A DNA stretch of 37,174 nucleotides, taken from Caulobacteraceae bacterium (GTDB taxonomy: Bacteria > Pseudomonadota > Alphaproteobacteria > Caulobacterales > Caulobacteraceae). Position numbers and translations under genes: made by a program. The stretch spans positions 1-37,174 of the forward strand of contig JANWHQ010000107.1 in assembly GCA_025450315.1 (NCBI GenBank), written 5' to 3'. The notes beneath the pieces were generated by a model that had not been told where the DNA came from, ran no database searches, and saw nothing but the letters and a program-made list of their open reading frames with translations. Positions within the stretch are counted from its first letter, which is position 1. Each line of letters begins with the position of its first letter. This document shows positions 7,427 to 15,552 of this stretch, piece by piece.

Positions 7427-8092
7427 TTATTTGCTGGCCGCGTCCGAGCCGCCGATCACCGATTGGATCAGGGCGGCGATCTTGTCGGTGGAATCCTTGG
7501 CGAAGGCCTGCACCGGCGTGGTGGCCGAAGGCGAAGCCACGGCGGCGGCCATGCGGCCGACGGTCGACTGGGCCACGGTGAAGGCCGCGTTGCGCGCGGC
7601 GGAGCCGGCGTTCTCGGCGGCGGTCTTGTAGATGAAGCCGTAGGTCGAATAGGTCGTGGCGCCCAGGTCGCGCAGCGGGTCGTACCAGACCTTGACCTGG
7701 GTCCAGTCGCCGGCGGGCGAGACGTCGACCACGGTGACGTTCTGCTCGATCTTGCCGCGGTCGCCGTCGATGGGCGACCAGTTGGCGTGGGTCACCTGGA
7801 TGATGCGGTCGGTCAGCACCTGGCTCACCACCGCCACGTGGCCCAGCCGCATCTGGCCCTGCGGCTTGAACACCAGCACCGCCCCGGCCTGGGGCGTGTC
7901 GCCCTTCAGGTAGTGGCCGGTGGCCTTTTCCCACCAGGTCCAGGCGTCGCCGAAGATCTGGATGCCCGAGAACACCCGCGCGAAAGCCGCGCATTGCCAG
8001 TAGGCCTCGGCATGCGCGGCGCCGACGCCCGAAAACGCCAGGGCGAGGCACGCAACCAAGGAACCGACGAGTGTCCTCGCCCGTTGATGCAT
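7427..8092 (-). CDS. Secreted CHAP-domain amidase/peptidase
   Basis: 221 residues with a signal peptide at about 1-28 (SLVACLALAFSGVGAAHA, cut after AHA). The CHAP domain follows: nucleophile Cys34 in YWQCAAFAR, catalytic His85 in RLGHVAVV, and polar Asn104 in THANW. CHAP proteins are NlpC/P60-superfamily cysteine hydrolases that cut peptidoglycan peptides or amides. Here the enzyme is exported, probably to the periplasm. The region after about residue 150 is an alanine-rich extension of unknown role. The start is supported by a strong GGAGGGGG ribosome site. That site lies inside a potential hairpin (8096-8111), which might limit translation. It is downstream of, and on the same strand as, the acyltransferase gene (75-base gap). 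Confidence 0.9.
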   Translation of the reverse strand: MHQRARTLVGSLVACLALAFSGVGAAHAEAYWQCAAFARVFSGIQIFGDAWTWWEKATGHYLKGDTPQAGAVLVFKPQGQMRLGHVAVVSQVLTDRIIQVTHANWSPIDGDRGKIEQNVTVVDVSPAGDWTQVKVWYDPLRDLGATTYSTYGFIYKTAAENAGSAARNAAFTVAQSTVGRMAAAVASPSATTPVQAFAKDSTDKIAALIQSVIGGSDAASK

Positions 8093-8095
8093 TTA

Positions 8096-8111
8096 CGGAG
8101 TTCCCCCTCCG
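8096..8111 (-). promoter_or_regulatory. Hairpin holding the ribosome site of the CHAP gene
   Basis: On the minus strand CGGAG-GGGGAA-CTCCG can pair with the Shine-Dalgarno in its stem and loop, three bases before the start codon. A five-pair stem is modest, so an effect on translation is only a possibility. Confidence 0.3.
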
Positions 8112-8167
8112 GTGACCGCTCGGGTGTGACTTAACCCCATCGCACCCAAAGATGAAAAGACTCTTTT

Positions 8168-9262
8168 TCAGACCGGCGTGATCTTAAGGCCACGCTCGCC
8201 CGCCGCTGGGACCCATTCCCGCAGCCGTTCGCGCGCCGGACGTTCGATCAGATGATAGCTGGCGGCGGCCAGAGGAACCACCCCCGAGATCAGCAAGAGC
8301 CAAAGTCCAAGCGGCAGGTGCTTGTCGCCCAGGTGGAAGATCGTCGCCGCCCCGTTGCTGAAGACCAGGTCCCACAGGGTGTGGACCATGTAGATCGAGT
8401 AGCTGATCTCTCCCAGATACACGAGCACCGGGTGCGACAGGGCCTTGGATCCTGTGCTGGACAGGCTGGCCAGGAACAGGATCATGCCGCCGGCGACCGC
8501 CACCAGGGCCGGATCGGGCAGGTTTTCCTGGGCGCCGGCGATCAGTGCGGCGCCGAAAAACAAGGCGCCCAGAAGCGCGGCCGTGCGGCTTTGGACCGCA
8601 CCGGAGCGCCAGACGAGGTAAAGGGCGCAGCCATAGGCGAAGCACGGCGCGATGCGCAGCGCCCCCCAGGCATAGGTCGCCTGGGTCAGGGGAAAGCCCG
8701 CGAACTTCAGGAACAGCGCGTCCAGGCCGAACAGCAGCACCAGCGCCAGGGCCAGGGCCATCTCGGGGCGGTTCCGCAGCTTGATGGTGGCCCAGGCGAA
8801 GGCCGGGAAGCTCAGATAGGCGAACCACTCCGCCGAGATCGACCAGGACGGGTGGTTCCAGCCGGACACCGGCGCGAAGCCCCAGGCGTGGACCAGCAAG
8901 AGGTTGGGGACCAGCGAGGGCATGGACAGGATGTTCGGGTCGATCGCCCGCCCGGCCACCACCGCCGCCATGCCCAGGACCCCGATGGCCGCCAGGCAGA
9001 TCAGGTGCAGCGGATAGATCCGCGCCAGCCGCGCCCACAGGAACTTGCCGTAGCGGAAGCGGCCTTCCTCGGCGCTGGGCAGGTAGACGTGGCTGAGGAT
9101 GAAGCCCGAGAGGATGAAGAACACCTCCACGCCCAGATAGCCCTTGGAGATGATCCCCGGGGTGAAGGCGACGTCCAGCCTCGGCCAGAAGGCGAACAGC
9201 ACCACCCAGGCCGCGGCGAAGAAGCGGAGGGAGGTGAGGGGCTTCAGATGCTCGGCCGGCAT
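8168..9262 (-). CDS. Acyltransferase 3 (OafA/YrhL-type) membrane protein lacking the R-X10-H histidine
   Basis: 364 residues, about ten hydrophobic segments, acyltransferase family 3. Such inner-membrane enzymes move acyl groups (often acetyl) onto surface polysaccharides, lipids or glycans. Diagnostic blocks are [55 protein letters not shown] and the late [12 protein letters not shown]. Start ATG 9262 is chosen because it places [10 protein letters not shown] at the N-terminus as in relatives; the open frame continues upstream to 9379 with unconvincing residues. Oddity: in the R-X10-H motif considered essential in this family, Arg13 is present but position 24 is Ala (codon GCC) where His is expected. 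The protein may be inactive or use another residue. Divergent from the thiolase gene. Confidence 0.9.
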   Translation of the reverse strand: MPAEHLKPLTSLRFFAAAWVVLFAFWPRLDVAFTPGIISKGYLGVEVFFILSGFILSHVYLPSAEEGRFRYGKFLWARLARIYPLHLICLAAIGVLGMAAVVAGRAIDPNILSMPSLVPNLLLVHAWGFAPVSGWNHPSWSISAEWFAYLSFPAFAWATIKLRNRPEMALALALVLLFGLDALFLKFAGFPLTQATYAWGALRIAPCFAYGCALYLVWRSGAVQSRTAALLGALFFGAALIAGAQENLPDPALVAVAGGMILFLASLSSTGSKALSHPVLVYLGEISYSIYMVHTLWDLVFSNGAATIFHLGDKHLPLGLWLLLISGVVPLAAASYHLIERPARERLREWVPAAGERGLKITPV

Positions 9263-9447
9263 GGCGTTCACGTCTCGAAATGGCGCCGCGGGGTCGACGC
9301 TACGCGTCTGCGAGCAATCCTTGCGCCAGAGCCGGTGTTCGAGGTTCGCACACCGGCCCGTGGCAGGCGTCTCGCCCATGGGCGCCTTGGCTGGTATTCA
9401 ACCCTGGCCGGTTAACATCGGCCTTAGCCGCCCCTCGGAGAGCCCAG

Positions 9448-10635
9448 ATGCGCGACGTCGTCCTCGTCTCCTACGCCCGCACGGGGCTGGCCAAGTCCCA
9501 GCGGGGCGGCTTCAACATCACCCATGGCGCGGCCCTGGCCGGCCACGCGATCCAGCACGCGATGGCCAAGGCCGGGATCGATCCGGGCGAGGTCGAGGAC
9601 GTGGTGCTGGGCTGCGGCATGCCCGAGGGCGCCACCGGCCACAACGTCGCCCGCAACGCCGCCGTCTGGGCCGGCTGCCCGGTCTCGACCGCGGGGGCGA
9701 CCATCAACCGCTACTGCTCCTCGGGCCTGCAGGCGATCGCCGCGGCCGCCCACTACGTGGCCGAGGAAGCCGCCGACGTCGCCGTCGCCGGAGGGGTGGA
9801 GTCCATCTCGCTGGTCCAGCTCGGCGGCCACCTGAACACCTACTTCTTCACCGAAGAGAAGCTGATGCGCGTCCGGCCCGACCTCTGGATGCCGATGATC
9901 GAGACCGCCGACATCGTGGCCGAGCGCTATGGCGTCAGCCGCGAGGCGCAGGACGCCTACGCCTTGCAGTCGCAGCAGCGCACCGCCGCGGCCCAGCAGA
10001 ACGGCTTGTTCAAGGACGAGATCGTCCCGATGGCCACCAGGATGAGGCTGGTCGACAAGGCCACCGGCCAGGAGAGCACGGTCGACTATGTGGTCGACCA
10101 CGACGAGTGCAACCGGCCGAACACCACGCTGGAGGCGCTGGCCGGCCTGCATCCGGTGCGCGGCGAGGGCCATACGGTGACGGCCGGCAACGCCTCGCAG
10201 CTCTCGGACGGCGCCGCGGCCCTGGTGCTGATGGAGGCCAAGACCGCCGAGAAGAAGGGGCTTCAGCCGCTCGGCCGCTTCGCCGGCTTCGCGGTGGCCG
10301 GCTGCGCGCCCGACGAGATGGGGATCGGCCCGGTGCTGGCCGTGCCGCGCCTCCTGGAGCGCAAGGGCCTGAAGATCGGCGACATCGACCTGTGGGAGCT
10401 GAACGAGGCCTTCGCCAGCCAGACCCTCTACTGCCGCGACAAGCTCGGCCTGGACGACGCCATCCTGAACGTCAACGGCGGCTCGATCTCCATCGGCCAC
10501 CCCTACGGCATGACTGGCGCGCGCCAGGCCGGGCACGTCCTTCTGGAAGGCAAGCGGCGCGGGGCCAAGAGGGCGGTGGTGACCATGTGCGTCGGCGGCG
10601 GCATGGGCGCGGCCGGACTGTTCGAGATCTTCTGA
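9448..10635 (+). CDS. Acetyl-CoA C-acyltransferase (thiolase)
   Basis: 395-residue thiolase. It either cleaves 3-ketoacyl-CoA with CoA (beta-oxidation) or condenses two acetyl-CoA. Active-site residues are in place: acyl-accepting Cys90 in NRYCSSG, His351 in [10 protein letters not shown], and proton-shuttling Cys381 in [11 protein letters not shown] near the C-terminus. The ELNEAFA block and NVNGG are also typical. ATG 9448 is preceded by CGGAGAG at a good distance; an in-frame upstream extension to 9280 does not look like protein. The following GNAT gene begins four bases after the stop, so the two are likely co-transcribed. Which thiolase class (degradative or biosynthetic) cannot be decided from sequence by eye; the overall form resembles FadA-like acetyl-CoA acyltransferases. 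Confidence 0.95.
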   Translation: MRDVVLVSYARTGLAKSQRGGFNITHGAALAGHAIQHAMAKAGIDPGEVEDVVLGCGMPEGATGHNVARNAAVWAGCPVSTAGATINRYCSSGLQAIAAAAHYVAEEAADVAVAGGVESISLVQLGGHLNTYFFTEEKLMRVRPDLWMPMIETADIVAERYGVSREAQDAYALQSQQRTAAAQQNGLFKDEIVPMATRMRLVDKATGQESTVDYVVDHDECNRPNTTLEALAGLHPVRGEGHTVTAGNASQLSDGAAALVLMEAKTAEKKGLQPLGRFAGFAVAGCAPDEMGIGPVLAVPRLLERKGLKIGDIDLWELNEAFASQTLYCRDKLGLDDAILNVNGGSISIGHPYGMTGARQAGHVLLEGKRRGAKRAVVTMCVGGGMGAAGLFEIF

Positions 10636-10639
10636 TCCG

Positions 10640-11284
10640 GTGACCGCGGTGATCCGGACCGCCCGTCCCGAGGACGCCCCGTTCCTGGCCTGGTGCATCC
10701 TCACCGCCGGCCGGGCGCACTTGGCGCGCGGCTGGTACGACATCTCCCTCGGCCTCGACGACGCCGGCTGCCTCGCCGCCCTGACCCAGCTGGTGTTGAC
10801 CGAGACGCCCTCGTGGTGGCGCTGGGACCGCTGGCTGGTGGCCGAGGCGGACGGCGCACCGGCCGCCGGGCTGGCCGCCTTCGGCTCGACGGCGTTCGCG
10901 ACCTCGGAAGCGGCGATGACCGAGGCGCTGTCGGGCCTCGGCTGGACCCTCGAGCAGATCGGCGAGGTCTGGCGGCGTGGGGCCTATGTGTTCAGCTGCA
11001 CGTCCCAGGCCGGCGACGACCACGAGTCCTGGGTGATCGAGAACGTCGCCTGCCGGCCCGAGCACCGGGGCAAGGGCCTGGTCGCGGCCCTGCTGGCGCG
11101 GGCGCTGGAGGTCGGGCGCGCGCAGCGCTTCCCCGACGCCCAGATCTCGTTCGTGATCGGCAACGCAGCGGCCGAGCGGGCCTATGCCCGGGCGGGCTTC
11201 CGGCTGGTCGAGGAACGCCGCCACCCCGACTTCCAGGCCGCCGTCGGCACCCCCGGCCTGAAGCGCTTCGGCCAGGCGCTGTAG
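10640..11284 (+). CDS. GNAT family N-acetyltransferase
   Basis: 214 residues. The acetyl-CoA binding motif A is seen as VACRPEHRGKGLVAALLARAL (Q/R-x-x-G-x-G/A form HRGKGLV), followed by motif B (ISFVIGNAAAERAYARAGF). The first 100 residues are tryptophan-rich (WWRWDRWLVAEADG) and probably form the substrate side. The substrate is unknown. GTG at 10640 places the conserved IRTARPEDAPFLAW strand at the N-terminus; spacing of four bases after the thiolase stop suggests an operon. Converges on a small lipoprotein gene. Confidence 0.88.
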   Translation: MTAVIRTARPEDAPFLAWCILTAGRAHLARGWYDISLGLDDAGCLAALTQLVLTETPSWWRWDRWLVAEADGAPAAGLAAFGSTAFATSEAAMTEALSGLGWTLEQIGEVWRRGAYVFSCTSQAGDDHESWVIENVACRPEHRGKGLVAALLARALEVGRAQRFPDAQISFVIGNAAAERAYARAGFRLVEERRHPDFQAAVGTPGLKRFGQAL

Positions 11285-11314
11285 TCCGCCCACCCCGCCC
11301 ATCCCCGCGGGAGG

Positions 11315-11497
11315 CTAGCGGCTCGCGGCCGGGGCGGCGCTGGAGGCGTAAGCGGCCGGGGCCGAGGCGGGGGCGCTGGCCGGCTCGGTGGGGTTGGCGG
11401 GGGTGTCGGCGGCCGGGGCGACGGCCGAGCGCTGGTCGGGCCCGCAGGCCGTCAGGGCCGCGGCCGCCAGGACGAGGATGACGAGAGCACGACCCAT
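11315..11497 (-). CDS. Small Ala/Pro-rich lipoprotein
   Basis: 60 residues: MGRALVILVLAAAALTACGP is a lipoprotein signal with lipobox LTAC (Cys18), followed by an Ala/Pro/Ser-rich tail without recognisable fold. It would be lipid-anchored at Cys18 after export. The residue after the Cys is Gly, not Asp, so sorting to the outer membrane is plausible. Function unknown. It is read opposite to its neighbours and starts 87 bases from the divergent methyltransferase start. Too short for family assignment. Confidence 0.7.
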   Translation of the reverse strand: MGRALVILVLAAAALTACGPDQRSAVAPAADTPANPTEPASAPASAPAAYASSAAPAASR

Positions 11498-11584
11498 GGG
11501 CGGCCTCCGGCGCCCAAACAGTCTAGCCCGATTGGCGCGCAACGTAAGCTGACACGACTCGCGCGGCCCGGCACTCTCCCTGCC

Positions 11585-12712
11585 GTGAGTCGGCCGCCTC
11601 AATTCACCTTCTACGAATTCTTCGCCGGCGGAGGCATGGCGAGGACCGGGCTGGGGTCCGGCTGGACCTGCCTGTTCGCCAACGACTTCGATGCCGGCAA
11701 GGCCGCCGCCTACCGCGACAACTTCGGCGACGACGACCTGGCCCTCGGCGACGTCTGGGACCTCGGCGCCGGCGACCTGCCGGGCCGGGCGGACCTGGCC
11801 TGGGCCTCCTCGCCCTGCCAGGACCTCAGCCTCGCCGGCGCGCGCCACGGCCTGGCGGGGGCGCGCTCCTCGGCCTTCTGGGGATTCTGGCGGCTGATCG
11901 AGCAGCTCGCCGCCGAGGGCCGCGCGCCCCGCGCGCTCGGCATCGAGAACGTCACCGGCCTGTTGTCCTCGCACGGGGGCGCCGACTTCACGGCGCTTTG
12001 CGCGGCCCTGTCGGGGCTCGGCTACCGCTTCGGGGCCCTGGAGATCGACGCGGCGATGTTCACGCCGCAATCGCGGCCGCGCCTGTTCGTGCTGGCGGTG
12101 AAGGACACCCAGGCGCCCTCCGGCGGCCCCGGCGGCTTCCACGGGCCGGCGGTGATGAAGGCGTTCGAGCGCCTGCCCGAGGCCCTGAAGGACCGCTGGG
12201 TCTGGTGGCGCGTGCCCCCGCCCGCGCGCCGCAACCTCGGCCTCGCCGACCTGCTGGAGCCCGACGAGGACGCGGCCTGGCTGCCCGGGACCCGGACCGA
12301 GCGGCTGCTGTCGCTGATGGCCCCCCTGCACCGCGCCAGGCTGGAGGCGCTGCGGCTGACGGGCGGGCGGCACGTCGGCACCGCCTTCCGCCGCACCCGG
12401 ATCGAGGCCGGCCGGCGCGTCCAGCGCGCCGAGGTCCGCTTCGACGGCATCGCCGGCTGCCTCAGGACCCCCACGGGCGGCTCGTCGCGGCAGTTCGTGG
12501 TGGTGGTCGAGGAGGGGCAGGTCCGCGCCCGGCTGCTGACCGCCCGCGAGGCCGCGCGGCTGATGGGCCTGGCGGATGACTACCGGCTGCCCAAGCGGAC
12601 CACGGCGGCCCTGCACCTGGCCGGCGACGGGGTGGTCGCCCCGGTGGTGCGCCATCTGGCGGCCCATGTGCTGGAGCCGCTGCTCTCGGGCGCCAAGCGC
12701 GCGGCGGCCTGA
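11585..12712 (+). CDS. DNA (cytosine-5-)-methyltransferase, orphan
   Basis: 375 residues with the ordered C5-methyltransferase motifs: motif I FYEFFAGGGMARTGL (SAM binding), motif IV SSPCQDLS with catalytic Cys78, motif VI ENVTG (Glu121), motif VIII PQSRPRLFVL (Arg163, Arg165), a variable target-recognition region at about 180-310, then motif IX RLLTAREAARLMG and motif X GDGVVAPVV. It methylates cytosine C5 in an unknown target site. No restriction endonuclease, Vsr or specificity gene is adjacent, so it looks like a solitary methylase, possibly regulatory or anti-restriction. The start is GTG 11585, the first start that retains the FTFYEFFAGGG strand. DUF3089 gene follows after 33 bases. Confidence 0.93.
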   Translation: MSRPPQFTFYEFFAGGGMARTGLGSGWTCLFANDFDAGKAAAYRDNFGDDDLALGDVWDLGAGDLPGRADLAWASSPCQDLSLAGARHGLAGARSSAFWGFWRLIEQLAAEGRAPRALGIENVTGLLSSHGGADFTALCAALSGLGYRFGALEIDAAMFTPQSRPRLFVLAVKDTQAPSGGPGGFHGPAVMKAFERLPEALKDRWVWWRVPPPARRNLGLADLLEPDEDAAWLPGTRTERLLSLMAPLHRARLEALRLTGGRHVGTAFRRTRIEAGRRVQRAEVRFDGIAGCLRTPTGGSSRQFVVVVEEGQVRARLLTAREAARLMGLADDYRLPKRTTAALHLAGDGVVAPVVRHLAAHVLEPLLSGAKRAAA

Positions 12713-12745
12713 GGCGGGAGGGCGGCTCTGGCCAGGGAGGGGCGG

Positions 12746-13858
12746 ATGACGAACCGGCTGACCCATGCGATGGCCCTGCTGGGCTTGCTGTCCGGCCTGG
12801 GGACCCTCTGCCCGACCCCGGGCGCGGCGGCCGCGGCACCCGACTATGCCGATCCCATGAACTGGCTCTGCCGGCCGGGCGGAGCCGACATCTGCTCCAG
12901 GCCCCTGACCTCGACGGTGCTCTCGCCCGCCGACGGCGCCCAGACCCGGAAGACCTACCTCCCCGATCCGGCCGCCCCGATCGACTGCTTCTACGTCTAT
13001 CCCACCGTCTCGCGCGAGCAGACGGCCAACGCCGACATGACCGAGGGCCCCGAGGAGGATCGCGTCGCCCTCGCCCAGTTCGCCCGCTTCGCCGCCAAGT
13101 GCCGGACCTACGCGCCGCTCTATCGGCAGAACACCATGGCCGCGCTGCGCGGCGCGGCCCAGGTCGACCCCGGACGGGCCTATGGCGACGTGCGCGCCGC
13201 CTGGAAGGCCTATCTGGCCCACGACAACCACGGCCGCGGCGTGGTCCTGATCGGCCACAGCCAGGGCGCCTTCCATCTGGTCCGCCTGATCGCCGAGGAG
13301 ATCGACGGCAAGCCGGCCCAGCGCTTGCTGGTCTCGGCCATCCTCCTGGGCGGCAACGTCCAGGTGGAGACCGGCGGCGATGTGGGCGGCAGCTTCCGCC
13401 ACGTCCCGCTCTGTCGCGGCGCCGACCAGACCGGATGCGCGATCGCCTATTCCAGCTTCCTGGCCGCCAGCCCGCCCGGCTCGGATTCGGCCTTCGGCAA
13501 GGCCGGGGGGACCGGGCTGAGGGCCGCCTGCGTCAATCCGGCCAGGCTGCTGGGCCACGACGTCCTGGACTCCGAACTGATGACCACGCCCCGGGTCGAG
13601 AGCCTGCTGGGGACCACCCTGGTGGAGAATCCGGGTCTGATCTCGGGCGAGTGCCGGACCGTGGGCGACCACACCATCCTGGCGATCTCCATCAAGCCCT
13701 CCGGCGTCGGGGCGGCCACCCTGGCGCGCACCTTCTCGGACCTCAGCGAGCGCTCTTCGGGCTGGGGCCTGCACGCCATCGACGTCGGCCTGACGCTCGG
13801 GGACCTGGTCGAGATCGTGGGCCGGCAGTCCGCAGCCTGGCTGCGGGCGCATCGCTAG
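12746..13858 (+). CDS. DUF3089 secreted alpha/beta hydrolase-like protein
   Basis: 370 residues with an N-terminal signal peptide (about 1-31, MALLGLLSGLGTLCPTPGAA then A-rich cleavage). The mature part has DUF3089 features: WLCRPG near the start, DCFYVYPTVS at 80-89, and the nucleophile elbow VVLIGHSQGAFH with Ser172. Several paired cysteines (LCRPGGADIC, PLCRGADQTGC) suggest periplasmic disulfides. DUF3089 proteins are lipase/esterase-like, but their substrates are not established. Start ATG 12746 follows a GGAGGG-like site. A charge-relay His is likely in the C-terminal AIDVG or GDHTILAIS region, not determined. Confidence 0.88.
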   Translation: MTNRLTHAMALLGLLSGLGTLCPTPGAAAAAPDYADPMNWLCRPGGADICSRPLTSTVLSPADGAQTRKTYLPDPAAPIDCFYVYPTVSREQTANADMTEGPEEDRVALAQFARFAAKCRTYAPLYRQNTMAALRGAAQVDPGRAYGDVRAAWKAYLAHDNHGRGVVLIGHSQGAFHLVRLIAEEIDGKPAQRLLVSAILLGGNVQVETGGDVGGSFRHVPLCRGADQTGCAIAYSSFLAASPPGSDSAFGKAGGTGLRAACVNPARLLGHDVLDSELMTTPRVESLLGTTLVENPGLISGECRTVGDHTILAISIKPSGVGAATLARTFSDLSERSSGWGLHAIDVGLTLGDLVEIVGRQSAAWLRAHR

Positions 13859-13866
13859 GGCGAGCG

Positions 13867-13894
13867 TTACAAACCCGGGCCGTCCGCCTATAGA
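13867..13894 (+). promoter_or_regulatory. Possible promoter of the cysteine synthase gene
   Basis: TTACAA at 13867-13872 and TATAGA at 13889-13894 are separated by 16 bases, 36 bases before the cysteine synthase ATG. This is a fair sigma-70-like match in a GC-rich background, but only by inspection. Confidence 0.35.
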
Positions 13895-13930
13895 CGAAGC
13901 CCAAAGCCTCTCTCCTGATGAGCCGTCGCC

Positions 13931-14926
13931 ATGGACTCCAACCCGCCATCCTCCGCCTATGACGCCGCGCGCTATCGCCGGGCCGGGCGGGGCAAGATCT
14001 ACGATTCCATCACCGACCTGATCGGCGACACGCCGCTGGTGCGGCTGCCCCGGCTCACGGCCCAGCTGAAGCCCAAGGGCGAGGTCGTGGCCAAGCTGGA
14101 GTTCTTCAACCCGCTCGGCAGCGTCAAGGACCGCATCGGCGTCTCGATGATCGAGGCGCTGGAGTCCCAGGGCCGCATCACGCCGGGCAAGACCACCATC
14201 GTGGAACCGACGTCCGGCAACACCGGCATCGCGCTCGCCTTCGTCTGCGCCGCCAAGGGGTATCCGCTGATCCTGGTGATGCCCGAGAGCATGTCGATGG
14301 AGCGGCGCAAGATGCTGACCCTGCTGGGCGCGCGCCTGGAGCTGACGCCGGCGGAGAAGGGCATGCGCGGGGCGGTGGTGCGGGCCCAGGAGATCCTGGA
14401 GGCCGATCCCAACGCGGTGATGCCCCAGCAGTTCGAAAACCCCGCCAATCCGCTGATCCACACGGTCTCGACCGGCGAGGAGATCTGGAACGACACCGAC
14501 GGCCGGGTGGACGCGGTGGTCTCGGGCATCGGCACCGGCGGCACCATCACCGGCGTCGGCCAGGTGCTGAAGGCCAGGAAACCCTCGGTGAAGATGATCG
14601 CGCTGGAGCCCAAGGACTCGGCGGTGCTGTCGGGCGGCCAGCCGGGCCCGCACAAGATCCAGGGCATCGGCGGCGGCTTCGTGCCGGCCATCCTGGACCG
14701 CGGCGTCATCGACGAGGTGATGACCGTGACCAACGAGGAAAGCTTCGACATGGCCCGCCGCACCGCCAGGGTCGAGGGCATCCCGGTGGGCATCTCCTCG
14801 GGCGCGGCCATCTCGGCGGCCTTCCGCCTGGCCGCCCGCGACGACTACGCCGGCAAGCTGATCGTCGCCATCATCCCGAGCTTCGCCGAGCGGTACCTGT
14901 CGACGGCGCTGTTCGAGGGGCTCTGA
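13931..14926 (+). CDS. cysK: Cysteine synthase (O-acetylserine sulfhydrylase)
   Basis: 331 residues, fold-type II PLP enzyme converting O-acetylserine and sulfide to cysteine. The PLP lysine is Lys66 in [11 protein letters not shown]; the substrate loop [10 protein letters not shown] and phosphate-binding [10 protein letters not shown] are intact; SSGAAISAA is in the C-terminal half. Length and motif order match CysK/CysM. The N-terminal 20 residues are a short extension before the conserved [20 protein letters not shown] 13931 is used. The C-terminus ([15 protein letters not shown]) resembles CysK. It stands alone, preceded by a possible promoter, and is convergent with a GNAT gene 15 bases away. 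No sulfate-assimilation genes are adjacent, although a thiosulfate gene cluster occurs 19 kb to the right. Confidence 0.94.
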   Translation: MDSNPPSSAYDAARYRRAGRGKIYDSITDLIGDTPLVRLPRLTAQLKPKGEVVAKLEFFNPLGSVKDRIGVSMIEALESQGRITPGKTTIVEPTSGNTGIALAFVCAAKGYPLILVMPESMSMERRKMLTLLGARLELTPAEKGMRGAVVRAQEILEADPNAVMPQQFENPANPLIHTVSTGEEIWNDTDGRVDAVVSGIGTGGTITGVGQVLKARKPSVKMIALEPKDSAVLSGGQPGPHKIQGIGGGFVPAILDRGVIDEVMTVTNEESFDMARRTARVEGIPVGISSGAAISAAFRLAARDDYAGKLIVAIIPSFAERYLSTALFEGL

Positions 14927-14941
14927 GCCAGGGCGGCGCGA

Positions 14942-15403
14942 TCAGCCGTCGCCCGCCGCCAGCGGCAATTCCATCTCGACCGCCGGCTCCAGCCGGGTGT
15001 CCGCCCGGCCGGTCACCGCGAAGCCGCAGGCGCCGTAGAACCCGCGCGCCCGGCCGGCGATCACCTGCAGGGACGCGGCGCCCAGGGCGCGGGCGCGCCG
15101 CTCGGCCTCCAGGACCAGCCCTCGCCCGACGCCCTGCCGCCACGCGTCGGGCTCCACGAAGAGGTCTTCCAGCACCGCCGCCTCCGGGCCCGGTCCGGCC
15201 AGCACGGTGGCGAAGCCCAGGATCCGGCCGGCCGCCTCGGCCACGAACAAGAAGGGCAGATGTTCGGGCGGGACGGTCCGCGCCTCGGGCATGGAGGCCA
15301 GCGCCTCCAGGTGATCGCCCCAGGCCAGCGATGCGCGCAGCTTGAGCTCGCCCAGCGCCGCAAGCTCCCGAGCTTCGGCCGGCCGGATCCGGATCGCCGT
15401 CAC
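14942..15403 (-). CDS. GNAT family N-acetyltransferase
   Basis: 153 residues. Motif A is VLEDLFVEPDAWRQGVGRGL (RQGVGRGL matches the acetyl-CoA loop) followed by the late block RARGFYGACGFAVTGRADT typical of GNAT enzymes. The substrate is unknown. GTG 15403 is preferred: on the minus strand it is preceded by GGAGGGCGAA, and translation begins with the expected IRIRPAEARELAAL strand; a longer open frame to 15517 adds non-homologous residues. The gene is divergent from the secreted unknown at 15553. Confidence 0.87.
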   Translation of the reverse strand: MTAIRIRPAEARELAALGELKLRASLAWGDHLEALASMPEARTVPPEHLPFLFVAEAAGRILGFATVLAGPGPEAAVLEDLFVEPDAWRQGVGRGLVLEAERRARALGAASLQVIAGRARGFYGACGFAVTGRADTRLEPAVEMELPLAAGDG

Positions 15404-15552
15404 TTCGCCCTCCGCCGGGGACCGGAGCCCGCCCCCCTGGATTTGACCACGCCGTCCATGGCATGCACGCTCCGCTCGAGAAAAGGCCCGGGACGGGACG
15501 TCACGCGTCGCCGGCAAGTTCGCGGACCGATGCCGCCGGGGAAGATCGCTTC

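Noticed and set aside
8153-8170. AAAAGA-C-TCTTTT inverted repeat at the end of the acyltransferase gene
   Set aside because: A short AT-only stem overlapping the stop codon is too weak to call a terminator.
11498-14653. Long minus-strand frame covering methyltransferase, DUF3089 and cysteine synthase genes
   Set aside because: Only the terminal 60 residues (11315-11497, lipoprotein) look real; the rest is low-complexity shadow.
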